Origin: Halomonas sp. Bachu 37 | GTDB lineage: Bacteria; Pseudomonadota; Gammaproteobacteria; Pseudomonadales; Halomonadaceae | DNA: 64,000 nucleotides | Assembly: GCF_039691755.1 (NCBI RefSeq) | Contig: NZ_CP137552.1 | Location: 1,302,001 to 1,366,000, forward strand | Direction: 5' to 3' | Shown here: piece by piece, positions 34,313-41,825 of the stretch | Layout: each line of letters starts with the position of its first letter | Numbering within the stretch: position 1 is the stretch's first letter | Notes under the pieces: model-generated | Told to the model about the DNA's origin: nothing | What the model saw: only the letters and a program-made list of their open reading frames with translations | Databases searched by the model: none | Position numbers and translations under genes: made by a program

Positions 34313-34747
34313 TTACAGCGTAGAAAGTCTCTCATCGTCATGAATACCTGACATACGAACCAGAGCCAGTCCTTCATCCAGGGTTTCCACTTCCTCTGTC
34401 ATGACAAGTTCGCTTTCGAGGCTGACCGGTTGCCCCGCCCTGTCAGAAAGCAATTGTTCGAGCGCCGCCATGTCCATGCTGGCATCGAGTTTGTGCGCAT
34501 CGACGGAAGCGTTGTGGGAGTTGGGCAGGTAAATAGTGCCGTTGGAAAAGTCCACCACATAGGCAATGACGCCCGGAACAATGTAGAACAGCAACCCGAC
34601 GCCATTGGCGACGGCGACCACCGGATCGATATCCCCGCTCAATTGCCCCTTGCGTTCCGGGTAGAACATGGTGCCGCAACCGGACAAGGCGGTGATGGAA
34701 ACGCCTATGACCAACCCGGTTGCCCAACGACGAACGCTCTTTTGCAT
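34313..34747 (-). CDS. Lipoprotein of unknown function
   Basis: A 144-residue lipoprotein. The signal peptide ends in the lipobox LSGC (residues about 21-24), giving a lipidated Cys24. A second hydrophobic segment follows (VANGVGLLFYIVPGVIAYVVDF, about 47-68), then NGTIYLPNSHN and an acidic C-terminal part. The pattern GTMFYPERKGQLSG-IDP resembles a widespread small gammaproteobacterial lipoprotein family without known role. It is divergent from proS, 200 bp away. Confidence 0.8.
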   Translation of the reverse strand: MQKSVRRWATGLVIGVSITALSGCGTMFYPERKGQLSGDIDPVVAVANGVGLLFYIVPGVIAYVVDFSNGTIYLPNSHNASVDAHKLDASMDMAALEQLLSDRAGQPVSLESELVMTEEVETLDEGLALVRMSGIHDDERLSTL

Positions 34748-34864
34748 GAGAAAAGCCCCTTGGAAGCAGCCGGAAATCCGGCCTGGTTTTCAATTTTTAT
34801 TCGTATAAACAATCGGTAAACCCATGGCAGTCTAGCATAACCCAATCAAGACAAGAGCGGGGTT

Positions 34865-34893
34865 TTGCCGCACTAGCGGCTTAGCCGTACAAT
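34865..34893 (+). promoter_or_regulatory. Sigma-70 type promoter of proS
   Basis: TTGCCG (34865-34870) and TACAAT (34888-34893) are separated by 17 bp, a near-consensus housekeeping promoter 55 bp before the proS start codon. The match is good on spacing and on the -10 element. Confidence 0.6.
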
Positions 34894-34947
34894 GCTTCTC
34901 AATATTTCCCGAGCCGTTCTTGAAAAGACCAAGGAATCATCACCCCC

Positions 34948-36669
34948 ATGCGCGCCAGCCAATTACTGATTGCCACCCTCAAGGAAACGCCAGCCGATGC
35001 CGAAGTCATCAGCCACCAGCTGATGCTGCGCTCAGGCATGATCCGCCGTCTGACCTCCGGCCTTTACACTTGGTTGCCCCTGGGGCTGCGCACCCTACGC
35101 AAGGTCGAGCGCATCGTACGTGAAGAAATGGATCGTGCCGGGGCCCAGGAAGTCTTGATGCCCGCGGTACAGCCCGCTGAATTATGGCAAGAGTCCGGCC
35201 GCTGGGAGCAGTACGGCCCTGAACTGTTGCGCTTGAAGGACCGCCACGACAGGGATTACTGCGTCGGCCCCACTCATGAGGAGGTCATCACCGACCTGGT
35301 GCGCAAGGAGATTTCCAGCTACAAGCAGCTTCCGGCCAGCTTCTATCAAATACAGACCAAATTCCGCGATGAAATCCGCCCGCGTTTCGGCGTGATGCGT
35401 TCGCGTGAGTTCATCATGAAGGACGCCTACTCTTTCCACCTTGACGAATCATCGCTCAAGGAAACGTACCAGGTAATGTATGACGCCTATTCTCGAATTT
35501 TCACTCGACTAGGCCTCGATTTTCGTCCGGTCATCGCCGATAACGGCTCCATTGGCGGAACTGGCTCGCATGAATTTCACGTCCTGGCGGATTCCGGCGA
35601 GGACGATATCGTGTTCTCCACCGCTTCCGATTACGCCGCCAATATCGAAAAAGCCGAAGCCCTGCCGGCCCCGGCGGGCACCTCGCCCGAGCGCTCTTCT
35701 CCTGTTGAAGAGCTGCGTCTGGTCGATACTCCGCAAGCCAAGACCATCGCCGCCCTGGTCGAGCAGTTCGACCTGCCCATCGAGAAAACCGTCAAGACAC
35801 TGATGGTGCATGCAACAGATGGCGGTTTGGTCGCGCTGCTGGTGCGTGGCGACCATACACTTAACGACGTGAAGGCAGAAAACCTGCCCCAAGTGGCCGC
35901 ACCACTGACCATGGCCAGCGAAGAGGAAATCCGCGCAGCGGTGGGCGCGGGTCCCGGCTCGCTAGGCCCGGTCAATCTGGCATTGCCCATCATCATCGAT
36001 CGTAGCGTCGCACTGATGAGTGACTTTGCAGCCGGCGCCAACGTCGACGATAAGCATTACTTCGGCATCAACTGGGAACGCGATGTCGCCCTGCCCCAGG
36101 TGGCGGATATTCGTAACGTGGTGGAGGGAGACCCTTCCCCCGACGGCCAGGGCACGCTTGCGATCAAACGCGGCATCGAAGTCGGGCACGTCTTCCAGCT
36201 GGGCCAGAAATATTCCGAATCCATGCAGGCGACGGTGCTCGGCGACAATGGCAAGACCAGTCATCCCTGGATGGGTTGTTACGGCATCGGCGTGACCCGT
36301 GTGGTGGCAGCGGCCATCGAGCAGAATCACGATGACGCCGGCATTATCTGGCCCAATGCCATCGCTCCGTTCCAGGTGGCGCTGGTGCCGATGAATGCCC
36401 ACAAGTCACAGCGCGTGCGCGAAGAGAGCGAACGGCTCTACCGGACCCTCTCTCAGGCCGGACTGGATGTACTGCTCGACGATCGCGATACGCGTCCTGG
36501 CGTCAAGTTTGCCGATCTGGAACTGATGGGGGTCCCCCACCGCCTGGTGATCGGTGACCGGGGGCTGGACAATGGCGAACTGGAATACAAGGGGCGTCGT
36601 GATAGCGAGGCCACCATGGTTCCGGCGGATCAAATCGTCGAGTTCCTGTGCGAAAAAGCCGGCCTCTGA
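34948..36669 (+). CDS. proS: Prolyl-tRNA synthetase
   Basis: A 573-residue class II aminoacyl-tRNA synthetase of the bacterial (ProS type 1) form. Motif 1 and 2 regions are in [20 protein letters not shown] and [21 protein letters not shown]; motif 3 is [14 protein letters not shown] (about 443-456). The YbaK-like editing insertion occupies about residues 230-390. Length equals E. coli ProS (572). It is preceded by a good promoter and followed 10 bp later by a lytic transglycosylase gene. Confidence 0.97.
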   Translation: MRASQLLIATLKETPADAEVISHQLMLRSGMIRRLTSGLYTWLPLGLRTLRKVERIVREEMDRAGAQEVLMPAVQPAELWQESGRWEQYGPELLRLKDRHDRDYCVGPTHEEVITDLVRKEISSYKQLPASFYQIQTKFRDEIRPRFGVMRSREFIMKDAYSFHLDESSLKETYQVMYDAYSRIFTRLGLDFRPVIADNGSIGGTGSHEFHVLADSGEDDIVFSTASDYAANIEKAEALPAPAGTSPERSSPVEELRLVDTPQAKTIAALVEQFDLPIEKTVKTLMVHATDGGLVALLVRGDHTLNDVKAENLPQVAAPLTMASEEEIRAAVGAGPGSLGPVNLALPIIIDRSVALMSDFAAGANVDDKHYFGINWERDVALPQVADIRNVVEGDPSPDGQGTLAIKRGIEVGHVFQLGQKYSESMQATVLGDNGKTSHPWMGCYGIGVTRVVAAAIEQNHDDAGIIWPNAIAPFQVALVPMNAHKSQRVREESERLYRTLSQAGLDVLLDDRDTRPGVKFADLELMGVPHRLVIGDRGLDNGELEYKGRRDSEATMVPADQIVEFLCEKAGL

Positions 36670-36679
36670 TCCGGCGGGC

Positions 36680-37270
36680 ATGAGCTGTCCCGGCGCCAAA
36701 GGCAGTAGCGCAAGCCTCACTTCAGCGGCGCTTGCGCTGGTATGCTGGATGGTATCCGCGAGTCCGCCTGTGTTCGGGGCTACGCTACCGAGTTCGCTGC
36801 GTTTCACTCTGGAAGACGCCACCGAACGCCACTCCCCATTTCTGCAGCAGAGTACAGGGCCGTGGCTTGAGCGGATGGAGCCCCGCCTGGGCCGCTTTGC
36901 CGTTATCCGGTCCCAGCGTGGCGAGCTATTGCACCATGTCTATCAGGAGGCTCACCTTGCCGGGTTGCCTCCTTCCTTGGTACTGGCACTGATCGAAGTG
37001 GAAAGTGCCTTCCAGCCGGATGCGGTGTCATCCGCTGGGGCGGTGGGTCTCATGCAGATCATGCCGTTCTGGGTCCGCGAGCTCGGTTTGCCTGCCGATG
37101 ACTTGAAAGACCCGGTACGCAACCTGCGTTACGGCTGTACGATTCTGGCGCACTACCTGGCAGTGGAGAAGGGGGATTTTACCCGCGCCCTGGCCCGCTA
37201 CAATGGAAGCTTGGGTGAAACCTGGTATCCGGAGCGGATATTAGGCGCTTGGCGGCAACATTGGCGCTGA
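36680..37270 (+). CDS. Lytic murein transglycosylase (Slt family)
   Basis: A 196-residue exported lysozyme-like enzyme. The signal segment (about 11-33, SAALALVCWMVSASPPVFGA) precedes a short linker. The SLT domain from about 85 to 180 has the catalytic Glu in LIEVESAFQPDAVSSAGAVG and the GLMQIMPFW motif, then the LRYGCTILAHYL and ALARYNGS blocks. The ATG at 36680 keeps a signal peptide; the longer in-frame ORF overlaps proS and has none. It is probably co-transcribed with proS. Confidence 0.9.
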   Translation: MSCPGAKGSSASLTSAALALVCWMVSASPPVFGATLPSSLRFTLEDATERHSPFLQQSTGPWLERMEPRLGRFAVIRSQRGELLHHVYQEAHLAGLPPSLVLALIEVESAFQPDAVSSAGAVGLMQIMPFWVRELGLPADDLKDPVRNLRYGCTILAHYLAVEKGDFTRALARYNGSLGETWYPERILGAWRQHWR

Positions 37271-37277
37271 AGAAGCC

Positions 37278-37324
37278 AGTTCTGCAAAACGACAGCTCTG
37301 CAAAACGACAGCTCTGCAAAACGA
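37278..37324. repeat. 16-bp tandem repeat interrupted by the group II intron
   Basis: The unit AGCTCTGCAAAACGAC is seen at 37278-37293 (one mismatch), 37294-37309 and 37310-37324. The third copy lacks its last base, C, at the intron boundary. The base just beyond the other intron end (39265) is C, so joining the two flanks restores the third copy to full length. The array lies between the transglycosylase gene and the intron. Confidence 0.9.
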
Positions 37325-37360
37325 ATCGAGTAGGAGGGGGAGTCGCCTCCCCCGTCCTCT

Positions 37361-37398
37361 CACACCACCGGGCATACGGTTCCGTACCACGGCGGTTC
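37361..37398 (-). ncRNA. Group II intron domain V
   Basis: The minus strand reads GAACCGCCGTGG, an inner hairpin TACGGAACCGTA, then GCCCGGTGGTGTG; the outer halves pair. This is the catalytic domain V in the sequence form often found beside bacterial ltrA genes. Its first bases overlap the stop codon of the maturase gene. Domain VI with the bulged branch-point A follows to 37325. Confidence 0.8.
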
Positions 37399-38785
37399 AT
37401 GAACAACGTTTGAGCCATCTTACCGTATCGAGTATCGAGATCAGGCACTGATCGTAAAACCACTTTCTCGGCAGGGCCTGGTTCATGTGCGAAGCCCCGG
37501 CGTTCCACCAGGGACCTCGACCATTACCCACCGATTTCCAAGCACGACGCGCGTCCAGGCCCAGTGCCATAAGCTTGTGACGCCGGGTCTTTGGACGCTT
37601 CCACTGCCGCCAGACCACATCGCGTAAGCGGCGGCGTATCCATTGGTCCAACGCGTCCAAGGGGCTTTTCACATCGACCAGGTTGAAGTAGTGGGCCCAT
37701 CCTCGCAGGACGGGCCCCAACTTTTCGATTATCCGTTGGATGTTACGCCCTCTGCCACGTTTCAGGATCTCACGGACACGCTGCATCATGCGCTTCAGGC
37801 TGGCCTTGGCGAGCGTCAGCTTCGACTGCTTATACCAAGTAAGGCTGTAGCCCAGGTAGCCGCGTCGCCATGGCCGATCCACCGCACTTTTACGGCGGTT
37901 GACCGTCAGCCGCAGTGAGTTCTCGATATGCTCACTCAAGCTGTCCATGACACGCTCGCCTGCTCGCCGACTTTTGACATACACCTGGACGTCATCGGCG
38001 TAGCGGCAGAAGCGATGGCCGCGGCGTTCCAGCTCCTTATCCATGTCGTCCAGCAGGATGTTCGCCAGTAGCGGGCTGAGTGGCCCACCTTGGGGCGTCC
38101 CCTGCCGTCGCGGCGTGGGGAGACCCTGCTGGAACATGCCCGCCTCCAGATAGCGGCGGATTAGACGCAGCACGCGCTTGTCATCAACGCGCCGCGCGAC
38201 CCGTGCCATCAGCAGGTCGTGATTCACTCGATCGAAGAAGGCTTCCAGGTCAAGATCGACCACCCAGCGGTGGCCGGCGGTGACGTGGGCCTTCATGGCC
38301 GAGACGGCCTGCTTGGCACTCCGCTTGGGGCGGTAGCCGTAACTCGACTCGGAGAACGCTGGATCGAAGATCGGCATGAGCGCCTGGGACATCGCTTGTT
38401 GGAACAACCGGTCGATAACCGTGGGGATGCCCAGTTGCCGCGTTCCACCCTTGGGTTTGGGGATCGTGGCGGTTCGGGTCGGGCTGGGATGATACTCATT
38501 GGCCAACAGCCGCTTGCGCAGCATTGGCCAATGCGTCTTTAGGTGGTCAGCTAGCTGATGCACCGTCATGCCATCGACACCCGGTGCGCCTTTGTTGCTA
38601 ACCACCTTACGGTAAGCTCGCTCCATGTTTTCCGGATCAACGACCCATTCCATGAGCGAGGCTGGCTTCGCTTTCGTCCACGATAACGACGCCGGGCTCG
38701 TCTCGACGCTCACCGGCTGGGACGCGGGGTGCTGCCCCTGCCCCTCTGGGTGAGTGACGGTATTAGCGTCAGTGTCTGTCTTCAT
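37397..38785 (-). CDS. ltrA: Group II intron reverse transcriptase/maturase
   Basis: A 462-residue intron-encoded protein. The reverse transcriptase active site is CRYADDVQVYV (YADD, about 270). Earlier RT blocks are GAPGVDGMTVHQLADHL, DLEAFFDRVNHDLLM and TPQGGPLSPLLANILLDDMD. The maturase (X) domain is visible near the end (LKRGRGRNIQRIIEKLGPVLRGWAHYF is characteristic; only its start LKRGRGRN is quoted as landmark). No HNH endonuclease follows, as in class C introns. It promotes splicing of its host intron and retrohoming. The frame is intact. Confidence 0.95.
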   Translation of the reverse strand: MKTDTDANTVTHPEGQGQHPASQPVSVETSPASLSWTKAKPASLMEWVVDPENMERAYRKVVSNKGAPGVDGMTVHQLADHLKTHWPMLRKRLLANEYHPSPTRTATIPKPKGGTRQLGIPTVIDRLFQQAMSQALMPIFDPAFSESSYGYRPKRSAKQAVSAMKAHVTAGHRWVVDLDLEAFFDRVNHDLLMARVARRVDDKRVLRLIRRYLEAGMFQQGLPTPRRQGTPQGGPLSPLLANILLDDMDKELERRGHRFCRYADDVQVYVKSRRAGERVMDSLSEHIENSLRLTVNRRKSAVDRPWRRGYLGYSLTWYKQSKLTLAKASLKRMMQRVREILKRGRGRNIQRIIEKLGPVLRGWAHYFNLVDVKSPLDALDQWIRRRLRDVVWRQWKRPKTRRHKLMALGLDARRAWKSVGNGRGPWWNAGASHMNQALPRKWFYDQCLISILDTVRWLKRCS

Positions 38786-39264
38786 GATCGATCCTCGAGA
38801 CGTTATCGCCTACTCGCGGTTCTTCATGTTCGGCCCTTGGTGCCGCAGTAAACCGGCACTTACTATGGCCTCGGCTGACGTCTGGTGATCCATCCCGTCG
38901 CCTCTCGACGCCGGTAGCACCGTGGCAGACCACCAGACCTCCCAGGGTAAGACGCGCGACCTTCCCGCTTATGCCTGTCGGATCTACGTCATGGCGTTCC
39001 GTGCAAGTACCGGGCTTTGATGACTATGGCCATCTCACCCCGCCATGCCGCCTCGTATCCGCTTCCTGTTCGGCTAGGCGCCCCCGTCGAGCCAGCGTTT
39101 TGCCTTAGGCTTCCTTCAGATTCCCCCTCGCGAGGGACAACCCTTGCCGTCGGCTAGCACTTCCCCTTGCCGGGCGTGCAGGGGACTTTCACCCCCAAGT
39201 CATCCTGAGGCACCACCCTCAGGAATAGCGCCAGTCAAGGCGCTGCGCGCCATGCCTGGCGCAC
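38786..39264 (-). other. 5' ribozyme part (domains I-III) of the group II intron
   Basis: The 479 bases between the intron 5' end and the maturase start have no ORF and show many GC-rich complementary blocks, for example CCTGAGGGTGGTGCCTCAGG near 39230-39205. They correspond to domains I-III and the first part of IV. Exon-binding sites could not be folded by hand. Confidence 0.8.
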
Positions 39265-39267
39265 CAT

Positions 39268-39292
39268 AAAAAAACCGACCCGGATGGGTCGG
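39268..39292 (-). terminator. Terminator used as group IIC intron target
   Basis: On the minus strand: CCGACCC, loop ATCC, GGGTCGG, then seven Ts, ending 3 bases before the intron. It lies 72 bp after the stop of the CcoM-like gene and probably served as its terminator. Confidence 0.92.
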
Positions 39293-39363
39293 CTACTGGG
39301 AGCTTATCCAATACAACCAAACAAGCCCCCTCCCCTGACGAATTGCGACAGACTCCAATCGAT

Positions 39364-39480
39364 TCAGTGCTTCTTCTTGCGGTGATGATCACGCACAACG
39401 AAACCAATCCAGCCTGCCATGAAAGCGATCATCAAACCGACGGTTACCAGTCCAAAGATTACTGCGTCATCCCAATACAT
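39364..39480 (-). CDS. CcoM-like single-helix small protein
   Basis: A 38-residue protein with one transmembrane helix (VIFGLVTVGLMIAFMAGWIG) and a basic C-terminal tail ending HHRKKKH. The acidic start MYWDDAV and the VTVGLMxAF core resemble CcoM, the tiny fourth subunit of cbb3 cytochrome oxidase in Pseudomonas stutzeri; this is recognition from memory, not alignment. No other oxidase genes are near, which is also the case for CcoM in pseudomonads. GGGAGG lies 8 bases upstream of the ATG at 39480. Confidence 0.6.
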   Translation of the reverse strand: MYWDDAVIFGLVTVGLMIAFMAGWIGFVVRDHHRKKKH

Positions 39481-39676
39481 GGTGGTGCCCTCCCGCCGTG
39501 ATGTGTTGAAGCCATGATAGTCACAACACGAGAGCAGAAAGCTGACTTGCATCAAGTTTAGCGAGTCACTGAAAGAACGGTGGGGAGTAAGTTGATACAC
39601 ATCACTTTTTAGTTTGCCTGCAAAAGAGTTACGTCAATGGCGGTGTGAGGAAACAACTTGCCGGGAGAAGTCACGC

Positions 39677-40183
39677 TTAAAGCACCTTGCGATCTTCGAC
39701 ATTGGCATGATCGGTACCAGGAGGCAGCGGATGGCCTTTGGCCAATTCGGCCCGTGTGGCATCGCGTACGTCGAGGATCTTGATCTGATAACGTAAACGG
39801 CGTCCCGCCAAGGGATGGTTGGTGTCGACCAGCACCTGATCGTTCACCACTTCCAGCACGGTGACGATCTGCGGGCCCGCCTCTCCTTCCGTCTGGAAAC
39901 ACATGCCGGGTTCGAGCTCAGTACTGCCAAAGGCGCCACGGCCTACGTGCTGCACCAGGTCCTCGTTGCGCAGCCCGTAGGCATCCGCTGGCATCAAGGT
40001 AACGCTGAGCTCCGCCCCAGCTTGTTGCCCCTCTAGAGCACGCTCGAGTCCAGGCACGATGTTATTATGCGCATGGAGATATTCCAGAGGGGTCTCACGC
40101 GCGCTGGAATCATCCAGTACGGTGCCGCTTTCGTCACTGAGAACATAGTGCAGAGTGACGACCTTCTGCGGGGCGATCGACAT
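39677..40183 (-). CDS. FKBP-type peptidyl-prolyl isomerase, SlyD/SlpA-like
   Basis: A 168-residue cytoplasmic prolyl isomerase and chaperone. The FKBP fold starts with VVTLHYVLSDESGTVLDDSS, then HAHNNIVPGLERALEG (the FKBP catalytic loop). The insert-in-flap domain follows (about 70-125, DAYGLRNEDLVQHVGRGAF), and HPLAGRRLRYQIKILDVRDA closes the fold. The histidine/cysteine-rich tail of true SlyD is missing. The ATG at 40183 follows CAGGAG; an upstream Met at 40249 is not needed. It is divergent from the AmpG-like gene. Confidence 0.92.
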   Translation of the reverse strand: MSIAPQKVVTLHYVLSDESGTVLDDSSARETPLEYLHAHNNIVPGLERALEGQQAGAELSVTLMPADAYGLRNEDLVQHVGRGAFGSTELEPGMCFQTEGEAGPQIVTVLEVVNDQVLVDTNHPLAGRRLRYQIKILDVRDATRAELAKGHPLPPGTDHANVEDRKVL

Positions 40184-40289
40184 ACAAAACTCCTGTCCGG
40201 TAAGCTGCCCGAGTCTTTGGGGTGAGGGCGATAGTTTATCAGCTGACAAGGAGACTCGCCGCTACGGCGAGCGTCGTTCTGCGCCTGAT

Positions 40290-40380
40290 TACTGTCCCGA
40301 GCTACTGTCCCGAAATACTGTTCAGAATTACTGTTCAAAAACATACTGTTCAAAAGTAGTGCTCAGAAATACTTTCCAGC
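40290..40380. repeat. Seven degenerate 13-bp iterons upstream of the AmpG-like gene
   Basis: Copies of TACTGTTCARA begin at 40290, 40303, 40316, 40329, 40344, 40357 and 40370. Spacing is 13 bp except one step of 15. The first two read TACTGTCCCGA, the last TACTTTCCAG. The array lies in the divergent gap between the FKBP gene and the permease, ending 58 bp before the permease start. It could be a multi-site operator or a decayed minisatellite. Confidence 0.8.
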
Positions 40381-40437
40381 TCGATTCATCATTGTGCGAT
40401 TTCATCCTCAGCCAACATTTCTGCAAGGAGTGCTTCC

Positions 40438-41796
40438 ATGTCCACCCCGTTGCCCCAGCGAAGCTGGCGCGCCGCCCTGGCTATTTATTTGCGTGCTCCC
40501 GTACTCACCATGCTGTTTCTGGGGTTTTCCGCAGGCCTGCCGTTCCTGCTGGTGTTCTCAACGCTTTCCGCCTGGTTGCGTAGCGACGGTGTCGAGGTCG
40601 CGGCAATTGGTTTCTTCGCCTGGATCGGCATGCTCTATTCCATCAAGTTTTTCTGGGCGCCGGTGGTGGACCGTCTCGCGCTACCGCTGTTGACCCGCAC
40701 CTTCGGCCAGCGACGCGGCTGGATGCTGCTGGCACAGGGTACGATTGTCGCCGGTCTGGTGGGCCTGGCCGGTTTAAGCCCGGTGGGAAATCTCGCTTGG
40801 GTGGCCCTGTTTGCATTGCTGGTGGCCTTTGGCTCGGCCACCCAGGATATTGCCATCGATGCCTACCGCATCGAGTCCGCAGACGACGACCTGCAAGCCG
40901 CCATGGCCTCCACCTATATCATCGGTTATCGCGGCGGATTGCTTGCCGCCGGTGCTGGCGCGCTCTACATAGCCGCATCCGCTTCGTGGGATGTGGCCTA
41001 TCTGTGCATGGCGGCGCTGATGGGCATCGGTGTACTCACCGTACTGCTGCGCCCTGAACCCAAGCGAGCTTCACTATCGATTCAGCTCATTCACGAGCCC
41101 AGAGTGCGTGCGTTCATCCGCGCCAGTCGCGGCAAGCCCAAACTCTTGCGACGGTTGGGCGCCTGGAGCATCGGCGCACTGGTCTGCCCCTTCACCGATT
41201 TCTTCAACCGCTATGGTGTCAAGGCGCTATGGATTTTGATATTTATCGCGGTATTTCGCATCAGCGACCTGGCCATGGCATCCATGGCCAACCCGCTGTA
41301 TATCGACTTGGGCTTTTCGCTGGCGACCATCGCCAGCGTCACCAATATATTCGGTATTGCGATGAGTATTGCCGGGGGGATACTGGGCGGGCTATTGGTG
41401 GCACGTTATGGCATCGGTCCGCTGCTGATCTTCGGCGCGGGGTTGGTGATGGCAACGAATCTGCTGTTTGCCGTACTCGCCCTGGTGGGTAATCAATTGC
41501 CCATGCTGGTGGTGACGATCATCGGTGACAACCTCGCCAACGGGTTGGCCAGTGCGGTGTTCATCGCCTTTCTTTCCAGTCTTACCTCCCGCGCCTACAC
41601 CGCCACCCAATACGCCCTGTTTTCGTCACTGATGACGCTGCCGGGCAAGTTTCTGAGCGGCTTCGGTGGGCTGGTCGTAGCCGACCAGGGTTACCCGAGC
41701 TTTTTCGTCATCGCCACCTTGCTTGGCTTGCCGGCGATCGCCCTGGCGGTATGGATCAGCCGCAACCGGCAACTGATGGCGCCCGGCACCCATTAG
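40438..41796 (+). CDS. AmpG-like muropeptide permease (MFS)
   Basis: A 452-residue major facilitator with about 12-14 helices. The opening (LRAPVLTMLFLGFSAGLPFL, then SIKFFWAPVVDR) is that of AmpG, which imports anhydro-muropeptides for recycling. The block GSATQDIAIDAYRIE is conserved in AmpG. It starts after AAGGAG. In recycling it would supply the substrate chain ending at Mpl (11291-12682). The gene ends 29 bp from a convergent gene. The specific substrate is inferred from family only. Confidence 0.87.
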   Translation: MSTPLPQRSWRAALAIYLRAPVLTMLFLGFSAGLPFLLVFSTLSAWLRSDGVEVAAIGFFAWIGMLYSIKFFWAPVVDRLALPLLTRTFGQRRGWMLLAQGTIVAGLVGLAGLSPVGNLAWVALFALLVAFGSATQDIAIDAYRIESADDDLQAAMASTYIIGYRGGLLAAGAGALYIAASASWDVAYLCMAALMGIGVLTVLLRPEPKRASLSIQLIHEPRVRAFIRASRGKPKLLRRLGAWSIGALVCPFTDFFNRYGVKALWILIFIAVFRISDLAMASMANPLYIDLGFSLATIASVTNIFGIAMSIAGGILGGLLVARYGIGPLLIFGAGLVMATNLLFAVLALVGNQLPMLVVTIIGDNLANGLASAVFIAFLSSLTSRAYTATQYALFSSLMTLPGKFLSGFGGLVVADQGYPSFFVIATLLGLPAIALAVWISRNRQLMAPGTH

Positions 41797-41825
41797 AGTT
41801 ACGCCGGGGCATGTTTGGCGTTCGC

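Larger units (their letters stand above)
37325..39264 (-). mobile_element. Group IIC intron with reverse transcriptase/maturase
   Basis: A 1,940-bp retroelement on the minus strand. The 5' end is GTGCGCC (39264 downwards). The 3' end is CTACTCGAT at 37333-37325, preceded by domain VI (GGGGGAG/CTCCCCC stem) and domain V (37361-37398, GAACCGCCGTGG...CCCGGTGGTGTG). The ORF sits in domain IV. Immediately 5' of the intron is a terminator hairpin with T7 (39268-39292), the classic target of class C introns. Boundaries are confirmed because excision restores a 16-bp repeat. The maturase is intact, so the element may be active. Confidence 0.93.

Noticed and set aside
37325..39264. Intron as a disruption of a host gene
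   Set aside because: Both flanks are non-coding: a repeat array on one side and a terminator on the other. Nothing is interrupted except the repeat.
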